From contig JAISLG010000068.1 of the NCBI GenBank assembly GCA_031260615.1, forward strand, positions 1 through 11,522: a stretch of DNA of 11,522 bases, written 5' to 3'. A program made the position numbers and the translations under genes. Positions within the stretch are counted from its first letter, which is position 1, and every line of letters starts with the position of its first letter. Below, piece after piece: positions 1 through 6,429 of this stretch. Origin of the DNA: Oscillospiraceae bacterium (GTDB taxonomy: Bacteria > Bacillota > Clostridia > Oscillospirales > Ruminococcaceae). The notes under the pieces were generated by a model. That model was not told where the DNA came from and did no database searches. It was given only the letters and a program-made list of their open reading frames with translations.

Positions 1-249
1 CACTTCTGTAATGCGTACGTTTGTCACGATTACCTCGAATATGTGCGCGTTGTATACCTGTACATTGCACGAAAATTTCGCGTTGCCGCTTTTCGCCGCT
101 TTCCGACATTCATTTTGAAACCACTTACTCAGCGTACCCACGAATACATTTATATTCATGTCGAGTTTTTCAAGAAACTTTGCGTATTCGGCTTCGGTAC
201 TGTTGCCCGAATTTTGCGCCAAACTGCTTAATGATTTTGTTCCATTCAT
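1..249 (-). CDS. Hypothetical protein, N-terminal part (runs off the left edge)
   Basis: An open frame of 83 codons with no stop begins at an ATG and continues past the window edge, so only the N-terminus is visible. A good ribosome binding site, GGGGAGAG, lies 8 bases upstream (positions 258-265) and fixes the start. The protein begins MNGTKSLSSLAQNSGNSTEA and then has a mixed helical/strand-like stretch (EYAKFLEKLD, VFVGTLSKWFQNECRKAAKSG, FSCNVQVYNAHIFEVIVTNV). There is no signal peptide or transmembrane helix in this part. It follows cimA by 55 bases on the same strand, so it may be the last visible gene of the ilvB-cimA transcript. I do not recognise a family. Being real rests on the ribosome binding site, the continuous frame and the context. 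Confidence 0.62.
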   Translation of the reverse strand, partial: MNGTKSLSSLAQNSGNSTEAEYAKFLEKLDMNINVFVGTLSKWFQNECRKAAKSGNAKFSCNVQVYNAHIFEVIVTNVRITEV

Positions 250-298
250 AACGGTTGCTCTCCCCATTTTTTTTGGGGTTAGTTTAGAATTTCTCTTT

Positions 299-307
299 TT
301 ATTATTA
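299..307 (-). other. Three consecutive in-frame TAA stop codons ending cimA
   Basis: After the last lysine codon of cimA the frame reads TAA TAA TAA. Tandem stops are a backup against readthrough. Here they follow a low-complexity Glu/Thr-rich C-terminus, so readthrough may have been costly, or the repeats may simply be AT-rich drift. The codons are seen directly; the purpose is inference. Confidence 0.8.
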
Positions 308-2107
308 TTTCAAGTTTTCTTCGGTTTCGGTTTCAGTTCCGATTTCAGTTTCATTTTCGTCCGTTTCGATTTCGATTTCCTCGATAATCTCAATCGGCGA
401 TTCCTCACCGAAGTTATCGGGCAAACCGTTCGCGTGGTAATTCTCTTTCCCATTCTTAAACAGGAAGTATTCCCAAGCCTCGGAGAGTGCAATGACGGAC
501 GCGGTTATAATATCCTTTGACGCGCCAACGGTCGTCCAATTCCCGTATTCGTTGCTCATTTTAATTTCAACGCGCGTGATAGCGGCTGTATTCGCGTCGC
601 CGTCGAATATCCGCACGGTGTAATCCGCGAGCCGAGTTGTTTTGAGGTCGGGGTAGAATATTTCGAGTGCTTTGCGGAGAGCCTTGTCAATCGCATTTAC
701 AGGTCCGTCACCCTCGTCCGCGGTAATCTCAGTTGTGTCGTAAACGCGCACCTTGACAATTGCTCCCGAGGGTATGCTTTTGATGACACCTACCTCGTCC
801 GTATTCGGTATCTGCGAGGAAACTACCTTGAAGTCAATCAGTTCAAAGTACGGCTCGTATTCACCTGTTTCACGCCGCAACATAAGTTCAAAACTTGCAT
901 CGGCGGACTCGAAAACATATCCCTCCGACTCCATTTTTTTAACTTTTTCGACAATCGCGGCGACAATGGGGGAATCTTTTGGGGTTTCGGTGAGGATAGA
1001 GGATATTTTCTGTGCAACGGCGGCTTTCCCCGAGTGTTCTGAGATAAGGAATTTGCGGTTGTTGCCTACTTCTTCGGGAGCAATCTGCTCAAACGCGTTG
1101 GAATTTTTCGCCACGGCATCGGCGTGCATACCCGCCTTATGCGCGAACACTGACCGTCCGACATAAGGGGTGTTATCGCGCACCGCGTAGTGGGATATTA
1201 CGCCCACCTCATTTGCTACGCGCGTAATTTTCTTGATGTCGGCGATACATTTCACACCGAGTTTAAGTTGCAAATTCGGGATAACGGACGTGAGCGCGGC
1301 ATTACCTGCCCGTTCACCGTACCCGAGGAGTGTCCCTTGTATCTGTGTCGCGCCCCCTTGCACGGCGGCAATACTGTTTGCCACGGCGCAATCGGAGTCA
1401 TTATGCGCGTGGATACCGATAAAGTAGAATTTTTTCTTGCCATCGTTCGTTTCGAGAATATACTTGTCGAGCGCGTCTTTCGTTTCGCGCGTAATCCGCT
1501 GCACCTCATCGGGGAATGTACCACCATTGGTGTCGCATAATATCACGCCCTCCGCGCCCGTACCGAGGGCGGCTTTGAGCGTACTTAACGCGTAATCGGG
1601 CTTAGCCTTGTACCCGTCAAAGTAGTGTTCGGCATCGAACATAACCGTACGTTTTTTGGACGTCAGGTATCGGACGGAATCCTCAATCATCGTGATATTT
1701 TCGTTGAGCGACACATTAAGGACATTAAGGACGTGAAAATCCCAACTCTTGCCGAATATTGTTATACGCTGTGTTTTTGCGGATAACAACGCCTTTAATC
1801 CGCTATCCTCGGCAGGCAAAACATTATTTTTCTTTGTCGAGCCGAACGCGACTATTTTTGCGGTTTTGAGTTCGAGTTTTGACGATTGCAGTTCCTTAAA
1901 AAACTCGGCATCTTTTGGGTTACTGCTCGGGTTACCCGCCTCAATAAAATGCACGCCGAGGTCGTCGAGCCGCTGTATAATCGCGAGTTTGTCCGTATTC
2001 GAGTAACTTATACCTTCACTCTGCGCCCCGTCGCGCAAACTCGTATCGTAAATCTCGACTTTTTTTGCCAGATACAAGTTTTGTTCTTTTTTCTTTGCAA
2101 CAGCCAT
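305..2107 (-). CDS. cimA: (R)-citramalate synthase
   Basis: Condenses pyruvate with acetyl-CoA to citramalate, the first step of the threonine-independent route to 2-ketobutyrate and isoleucine; cytoplasmic. The 600-residue product has the DRE-TIM metallolyase barrel first: DTSLRDGAQ at residues 21-29 (catalytic Arg25/Asp26), IEAGNPSSNPKD near 55-66 (close to the form I know from clostridial CimA), metal ligands His233 and His235 in GIHAHND, and GYGERAGN at 262-269. A linker region with FAHKAGMHADA (321-331) and SEHSGKA (356-362) follows. A LeuA-type allosteric/dimerisation domain covers roughly 415-548, where isoleucine feedback normally acts. Odd: about 40 extra residues at the end, very rich in Glu and Thr, make it longer than typical CimA (about 520-540). 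The ATG start fits the family and lies 9 bases after the ACT gene, with a weak AGG/GAG site, so coupled translation is likely. Isopropylmalate synthase is a less likely alternative because the motifs are CimA-type. Confidence 0.93.
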   Translation of the reverse strand: MAVAKKKEQNLYLAKKVEIYDTSLRDGAQSEGISYSNTDKLAIIQRLDDLGVHFIEAGNPSSNPKDAEFFKELQSSKLELKTAKIVAFGSTKKNNVLPAEDSGLKALLSAKTQRITIFGKSWDFHVLNVLNVSLNENITMIEDSVRYLTSKKRTVMFDAEHYFDGYKAKPDYALSTLKAALGTGAEGVILCDTNGGTFPDEVQRITRETKDALDKYILETNDGKKKFYFIGIHAHNDSDCAVANSIAAVQGGATQIQGTLLGYGERAGNAALTSVIPNLQLKLGVKCIADIKKITRVANEVGVISHYAVRDNTPYVGRSVFAHKAGMHADAVAKNSNAFEQIAPEEVGNNRKFLISEHSGKAAVAQKISSILTETPKDSPIVAAIVEKVKKMESEGYVFESADASFELMLRRETGEYEPYFELIDFKVVSSQIPNTDEVGVIKSIPSGAIVKVRVYDTTEITADEGDGPVNAIDKALRKALEIFYPDLKTTRLADYTVRIFDGDANTAAITRVEIKMSNEYGNWTTVGASKDIITASVIALSEAWEYFLFKNGKENYHANGLPDNFGEESPIEIIEEIEIETDENETEIGTETETEENLK

Positions 2108-2116
2108 TTTTTTAAC

Positions 2117-2380
2117 TCAACCTATTTTTTCAATCTTGAATACGTCATACAATTTCGACAACCGCCGAACGATAAAGTCGGCTTTACCCGCACCCGGACC
2201 TTCGAGTACAATAGTCATATCGGCTTTTGTCTTGTCGTCTTTCCGCGTAACGGAGTGTATTTCCCGCATATTCGCTTCGGGTACGCGGTTGACTTCCCCC
2301 GTAATTCGGCGGAGTACCCCGGCGGTGTCGCTTACTTCGAGCCGTATTTCCACACGTTTATAGTTTTCAATATTTTCCAT
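2117..2380 (-). CDS. Small single ACT-domain protein, probable acetolactate synthase regulatory subunit
   Basis: An 87-residue protein made of one ACT domain: strand VEIRLEVSD, the turn TAGVLRRITGEV (residues 19-30, matching the PGVLARI-like ligand loop of ACT domains but with Thr-Ala instead of a Pro), a second strand MREIHSVTRK, then ADMTIVLEG and the helix/strand LSKLYDVFKIEKI. The last part resembles the MTIVVEG...KLIDVIKV pattern of IlvN/IlvH. Its length equals that of short IlvM/IlvN subunits and it lacks the second domain of long IlvH. The gene lies 7 bases after ilvB and 9 before cimA, so a role in binding valine/isoleucine and regulating IlvB is the natural inference. A longer open frame exists upstream, but it overlaps ilvB and adds non-conserved sequence, so I use the ATG of MENIENYKR. 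The ACT fold is fairly sure; partnership with IlvB is inferred. Confidence 0.8.
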   Translation of the reverse strand: MENIENYKRVEIRLEVSDTAGVLRRITGEVNRVPEANMREIHSVTRKDDKTKADMTIVLEGPGAGKADFIVRRLSKLYDVFKIEKIG

Positions 2381-2387
2381 AAATAAA

Positions 2388-4094
2388 TCACATCTCGTAA
2401 ATCGGTTTGGTAATATCTTTGCCCGGGAACACCATAGGCAACACATTATAGTCAGGCGAGGTAATGACCTCGACCAACACGGGCGCGTTATATTCGATTG
2501 CGGTTTTGAGTCCTGTTTCGATACTTTCCTTGGTGTCGATGCGGACATATTTTATCCCAAAAGCCGCCGCGAGTTTGTTATAATCCACGCCGCTGTATCC
2601 GTTTTGTTCGCTAAGTATCGTATGCGAGAAACGCGCGTCATAGAATAATTTTTGCCATTGCCGCACCATACCGAGAACGCCGTTGTTGAAGAGTAATATC
2701 TTGACGGGTATATTATATCGGGCGAGCGTTGAAAGTTCATTCAAATTCATACCGAACGACCCGTCACCCGACACGCATACAACGTCCTTGTCGGGAACAC
2801 CGATTTTTGCTCCGACAGCGGCACCGAGCCCGAATCCCATAGTACCGAGTCCGCCGCTTGATATGAAACTTCTCTGTGCGCGGTAGGTATAGTATTCTGC
2901 CGCCCACATCTGGTTTTGCCCGACTTCTGTGGTAATTATCGCATTCCCTTCGGTAATATCCGACAGTGTGTGGAGTACGTCAAACGGGGTTACGGGGTAT
3001 TCGGGGGTAGCGGCTTGTTTCGGGAAGTGCCGCGATTTAGTCCGCACTTCGGCGACCCAACCGTTATCGGCGCGTTTTTCCACGAGGGGAATCAACTGTG
3101 CAAGCACGGTTTTGGCATCGCCTTCGATGTCGAGTTCAGTCGGGATATTCTTCCCGTGTTCGGAGTTATCGATGTCGATGTGTATAATTTTCTTTTCGCC
3201 GAATAGGTTCTTGTCGCCTGTAACGCGGTCAGAAAACCGCGCACCTACCGCGAGTATTAGGTCAGAGTGTTCAAACGCGTACGCGGCGGCTGGGGTGCCG
3301 TGCATACCGAGCATACCGATGTAGTTATTCCACTTATGGTCGACTGCTCCGTGACCCATAAGCGAACAGGCAACGGGCGCACCGAGTTTTTCCGATAACA
3401 GGCTTAGTTCCGCGCCTGCATTCGCGGATATTACGCCGCCGCCCGCATACACGAACGGGCGTTCGGATTTTGCAAGCATATCCCGCGCCGTGTTAATTTC
3501 CTTTTCGCCGGCGCGTATTTTCCATTTCCCGTTCCCGTAATCGGAGTTATTCCCTTGCGGAAAGTATTCACAAACGGCGGCGGTAATATCCTTGGGAATG
3601 TCGATAAGTACGGGACCTTTACGCCCCGTTTCAGCAATCTTAAACGCGTCACGAATTGTATCGGCGAGTTTGGTAATATCCGTTACGAGGAAGTTATGCT
3701 TAGTCACGGACATTGTTATACCGACAATATCGAGTTCTTGAAAACTTGCAAGCCCGAGCAAATCCTGTGACACATTGCCTGTAATTGCGACAACGGGCGA
3801 GGAATCCATATACGCACTTGCAAGCGCGGTAACCAAATTCGATGCACCCGGTCCGCTCGTCGCAATAACAACGCCTGTTTTCCCTGTTGCCCTTGCGTAG
3901 CCGTCGGCGGCGTGACCCGCGTGCTGTTCGTGCGATGTCAAAAAGTGCTTGATTTTGCCTTGTTTTTCGTATTTGTATAGCGCGTCATATATATTAAGCA
4001 CTGCACCGCCGGGGTATCCGAACACGGTATCCACGCCGAGTTCGAGCAGTGTTTCGAGTATAATTTCAGAACCGTTTATAGTTTTACTTTGCAC
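2388..4094 (-). CDS. ilvB: Acetolactate synthase, large catalytic subunit
   Basis: Thiamine diphosphate enzyme that joins two pyruvates (to acetolactate, for valine and leucine) or pyruvate with 2-ketobutyrate (for isoleucine); cytoplasmic. The 568 residues are normal family length with domains in order: N-terminal TPP-binding Pyr domain (VFGYPGGAVLNIYDAL, catalytic Glu56 in TSHEQHAGHAADGYARATGK), central FAD-binding-type domain (VGARFSDRVTG), and C-terminal PP domain with the metal/TPP motif SGDGSFGMNLNEL ending in NN. Start choice: the best alignment begins at a GTG (4092-4094). The only ribosome binding site-like sequence, AAAGGA (4110-4115), is 15 bases away, which is long. The in-frame codons between are CTG and ATA, both rare starts. 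The upstream gene ends 24 bases earlier, so translation coupling is plausible. A small ACT-domain gene follows 7 bases later and cimA after that. Confidence 0.96.
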   Translation of the reverse strand: MQSKTINGSEIILETLLELGVDTVFGYPGGAVLNIYDALYKYEKQGKIKHFLTSHEQHAGHAADGYARATGKTGVVIATSGPGASNLVTALASAYMDSSPVVAITGNVSQDLLGLASFQELDIVGITMSVTKHNFLVTDITKLADTIRDAFKIAETGRKGPVLIDIPKDITAAVCEYFPQGNNSDYGNGKWKIRAGEKEINTARDMLAKSERPFVYAGGGVISANAGAELSLLSEKLGAPVACSLMGHGAVDHKWNNYIGMLGMHGTPAAAYAFEHSDLILAVGARFSDRVTGDKNLFGEKKIIHIDIDNSEHGKNIPTELDIEGDAKTVLAQLIPLVEKRADNGWVAEVRTKSRHFPKQAATPEYPVTPFDVLHTLSDITEGNAIITTEVGQNQMWAAEYYTYRAQRSFISSGGLGTMGFGLGAAVGAKIGVPDKDVVCVSGDGSFGMNLNELSTLARYNIPVKILLFNNGVLGMVRQWQKLFYDARFSHTILSEQNGYSGVDYNKLAAAFGIKYVRIDTKESIETGLKTAIEYNAPVLVEVITSPDYNVLPMVFPGKDITKPIYEM

Positions 4095-4118
4095 GACTGT
4101 TATCAGTTTTCCTTTACT

Positions 4119-5903
4119 TTATTGTTGGGTTGCCAATTCTTTTTTGATAATTTCGCTGAACTGTTTCGACACAAGTTTCATAATTTCCGAATTTCGCGCC
4201 TTACCGAACACACCCGTCATACGATTGTAGAGGTTACGCGTATCACGCGCGGTCTTGAAAATTTGCAGGACATCATCGCGTTTTTCCCGTTCGGTATCGG
4301 TAATTGTCGGGTTTGCGAGTAGTGCCTCCGCCATCTGCACGCGAGTATTCGTCTGTTCGGCGGTTAATTTATCCGTCTGAACAACATTCAAGTTTATCTT
4401 ACGGTGTTTCTCTTGTTGTGCAGTGTCTTTTATTTTCGCGGTATTTTCGGCGTTCTTGGCGTTATTGGCGTTCTTGATTTTAACAGGCTTTTCCGTCTTA
4501 GTTGACGCCTTTTCGGGCTTGGGTAGTTTGGGTTGTTTGCCCTGTTTACTTTGAATATTTTGAGGTTGCGCGGGTTGCGCGGGCAGTGCCTGAACAGGCT
4601 GTGTCTGTGTTGGTTTTACAGATTGCGTGGCAATTGTCGGCTTTTCCGCGTTTTTTACAGAATTATTCGCGACAACTTGCTTGACTTCTGGCGTTGCAAC
4701 TGGCTTATTTTCGGGTTTTGCGACGGGCGTTGCAACTGCAATATCGGGCTTTGTTTCGGGGGTAATTGTATCCTTGTATTTCTTATACGACCCGTCTTTA
4801 AGCATTTTTTTAGCCGCGTTATACAACACAATACCGCGCTCCCCCGCGAATTGCCGTATCAACTCATTGTGGAGATAAAGCAGATTGCATTTTTCCGCAT
4901 ACGCCTTATCTATCGCACGCATTTCATCTGGTGTAATCTTCAAATCGGGCGCGGCGGTATTCGCGGTTCTTGAAACTGTCACGACAGGCGTAGGGGTAAT
5001 GTCTTTTATAGGCTTAGTTTCGGATATTTCCGTTTTTTCCGCCACCTCGCGTTTAACAATGTCACTCGGAGATTGCACGGCAACGGGCGGTTGTTTCGGC
5101 AGTATATGCGAGTTAAGCCGCGCAGTAATCTGGTCGGCGATGATATTTTTGAGGGGGCGTGTCGGTGGGGGGGCAGTTACTGTATTAGGAGTGGTTTCCG
5201 CGATAGTTGCCGTATTATTCACTGTATTTTCTTCAACGGGTAATTTCCGTACAGACGGTACTATTGCGCGGTTTAATCCTCCGCCGCCCGACACAAACGC
5301 GGTCTTGACAGTATCCGTTGTTTTCGGCAAATTCGATAACGGAGGCACGGGAGCGGCGGCGAGCAACCCGGGTGTAGGTTGTATTGTCGGCGAGGTCGGC
5401 GTAGCAGTGCCATTCGCGGTAACGGTCGAGTTTATTGCATTTGTAGCGGTAGTCCCGTTAATTGCCCTGTCTTTGAGTTTTTCTGAATTGCTTGCCCAAA
5501 TAAGGTACGTCCTGACATCTCTGAAACGTCTGAAAAACAGCGCGGAATCCGCACCTGTCGCGACACCTGTTTCACGCGCGGCGAACTCAGTATTCCAAAA
5601 GTCAACAGACGCGTCGTAACCCCCGTCGATAGTAATGACGATATGTTTAGCGTCGGGGTGGTTCACGATATTCGCGCCGATGAAGGTAACAATCTGGAAA
5701 TCGAGGGAGTTACGCGCCGTCCGTTCGGAGCGGTAATATTTACTTATACAGTTTGCGTTTTCGAGGCTAAAGAGGAGGTCGAACGTAAGCGCGTTGGCGT
5801 TATCCGAGTAAAAGAAGTACACGGTATCGTCGGCGGTGAGTTCTTCAAGCCCTTTAAGTCCGTCTGAATGGACATTTTCAAAGTCCACATAAAAATATCG
5901 CAT
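4119..5903 (-). CDS. PIN-like nuclease-domain protein with long low-complexity linkers, function unknown
   Basis: 594 residues. Residues 1 to about 145 look like a PIN-like domain: YVDFENV at 5-11 (Asp7, Glu9, Asn10), VYFFYSDNANALTFDLL (28-44), LDFQ with Asp68, and ITIDGGYDASVDFW (90-103) with Asp93, Asp97 and Asp101. These acids would form the usual metal site of a PIN ribonuclease. Uncharacterised Firmicutes proteins carry this DFENV...FYS.NA...LDFQ pattern (from memory). Residues about 146-320 and 375-505 are Pro/Thr/Ala/Asn/Lys/Gln-rich and probably disordered. Between and after them sit two short helical modules, about 326-372 and 536-590. There is no signal peptide or membrane helix. 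The ATG start has only a weak GAAAGAAA upstream. It is first in a tight cluster with ilvB (24 bases), so it is probably co-transcribed with branched-chain amino acid genes; whether that is functional is unknown. An RNA-directed activity is inference only. Confidence 0.82.
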   Translation of the reverse strand: MRYFYVDFENVHSDGLKGLEELTADDTVYFFYSDNANALTFDLLFSLENANCISKYYRSERTARNSLDFQIVTFIGANIVNHPDAKHIVITIDGGYDASVDFWNTEFAARETGVATGADSALFFRRFRDVRTYLIWASNSEKLKDRAINGTTATNAINSTVTANGTATPTSPTIQPTPGLLAAAPVPPLSNLPKTTDTVKTAFVSGGGGLNRAIVPSVRKLPVEENTVNNTATIAETTPNTVTAPPPTRPLKNIIADQITARLNSHILPKQPPVAVQSPSDIVKREVAEKTEISETKPIKDITPTPVVTVSRTANTAAPDLKITPDEMRAIDKAYAEKCNLLYLHNELIRQFAGERGIVLYNAAKKMLKDGSYKKYKDTITPETKPDIAVATPVAKPENKPVATPEVKQVVANNSVKNAEKPTIATQSVKPTQTQPVQALPAQPAQPQNIQSKQGKQPKLPKPEKASTKTEKPVKIKNANNAKNAENTAKIKDTAQQEKHRKINLNVVQTDKLTAEQTNTRVQMAEALLANPTITDTEREKRDDVLQIFKTARDTRNLYNRMTGVFGKARNSEIMKLVSKQFSEIIKKELATQQ

Positions 5904-5982
5904 TGAAAAAAATTTCTTTCTGTGTTTTGTTTTGGTGTAGTTTAATAATGTTGGAAGTTAAAAATGAAAAAAAATAATATTG
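5904..5982 (-). promoter_or_regulatory. Gap between rnpB and the PIN-like gene: U-rich end and weak promoter candidate
   Basis: Directly after the 3' side of rnpB P1 the transcript becomes U-rich, with eight Us in a row (5967-5974) and more after them. This could end rnpB transcription together with a 5-base CGGCT/AGCCG stem that competes with P1. Downstream, TTTTCA (5965-5970) and TATTAA (5942-5947), 17 bases apart, match the -35 and -10 boxes at 4 of 6 positions each. That is a weak candidate promoter for the PIN-like/ilvB/cimA cluster. No T-box, leader peptide or other amino acid-responsive leader is visible. Confidence 0.3.
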
Positions 5983-6337
5983 TCGGCTGTTGGTCTGTAA
6001 GCCGTGTTCTGTCGCGTATAATCATCTATCTTGAATACTCGTCGCCGAGCATTTCGAGCCTTCGCCAAATCGGAATGCCGAGCAAGCATTTAACCCCGAT
6101 TTCCATTAGCGAAGTTGCAACGGGCAGAGTTTACACATCAATTTGTTCTCACAAACTATGGTGGGCTCTTACCCCACCTTTCCACCCTTACTCCCGAAAT
6201 ATATCGGGAGCGGTATAATCTCTGTTGCACTAAGTCGTAGGGTCGCCCCCCGCAGAAGTTATCTGCTGCCCTGCTCTATGTTGCACGGACTTTCCTCACG
6301 GGTAAAATTCCCGCGCGATTATACAACCAACAGCCGT
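5983..6337 (-). ncRNA. rnpB: RNase P RNA (bacterial class A)
   Basis: Catalytic RNA that trims the 5' leader of precursor tRNAs with RnpA. The 5' and 3' ends form a perfect 10-base P1 helix, CGGCTGTTGG with CCAACAGCCG. Conserved blocks in order: GAGGAAAGTCCGTGC (P4 5' side), GAGCAGGGCAG, a CTCCCGA/TCGGGAG hairpin (P9-like), AGGGTGGAAAGGTGGG with GTAAGAGCCCACC (P10-P12), an AGTTTGT-GAGA-ACAAATT hairpin with a GNRA loop (P14-like), GTAAACTC, and ACAGAACACGGCTTACAG near the 3' end (P4 3' side and J2/4). GAGCA at 6272-6276 can pair with TGCTC in the L17-like loop at 6080-6084. That is the P6 interaction expected in class A and absent from Bacillus class B. About 355 nt is a normal length. Exact ends are taken from P1. 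Confidence 0.95.
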
Positions 6338-6351
6338 GTATTGCGTTTGGT

Positions 6352-6380
6352 ATGATATTACTAACAGTAGGCGTTGAGAA
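6352..6380 (-). promoter_or_regulatory. Candidate rnpB promoter inside the tuf terminator hairpin
   Basis: TTCTCA (6375-6380, 4 of 6 to the -35 consensus), a 17-base spacer and TATCAT (6352-6357, 5 of 6 to the -10 consensus). Initiation would fall near 6345, about 8 bases before P1, which suits the short leader of RNase P RNA. The -35 box lies in one arm of the hairpin that follows tuf. An overlapping TAATAT (6355-6360) is a second -10 option. No other promoter fits between the hairpin and rnpB. Confidence 0.4.
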
Positions 6381-6399
6381 TTTCCCAACGCCTTGCTGT
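6364..6399 (-). terminator. Hairpin after tuf, probable end of the str operon
   Basis: AGGCGTTGGG and CTCAACGCCT form a 10-base stem (one G-U pair) around a 5-base AAATT loop. An outer ACAG/CTGT pairing extends it. It lies 31 bases after the tuf stop. What follows (ACTGTTAGTAATATCAT) is only mildly U-rich, so this is a weak or factor-assisted terminator, or an RNA end stabiliser. It could also let some str transcripts read into rnpB. Confidence 0.6.
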
Positions 6400-6429
6400 C
6401 ATATTTGTCTGAGAATACAAAGGGTAAGA

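Noticed and set aside
2381..2548. N-terminal extension of the ACT protein into ilvB
   Set aside because: The extra sequence overlaps ilvB out of frame, has no conserved features, and the ATG at 2378-2380 gives a complete ACT domain.
4885..5619. A 244-codon plus-strand frame rich in Val, Gly, Ala and Ser opposite the PIN-like gene
   Set aside because: Its low-complexity look comes from the Pro/Thr/Ala linker on the minus strand; no independent start site or motif.
5904..5983. T-box or leader-peptide attenuator expected ahead of ilv genes
   Set aside because: The 80-base gap is A/T-rich, with no specifier stem, antiterminator sequence or run of branched-chain codons.
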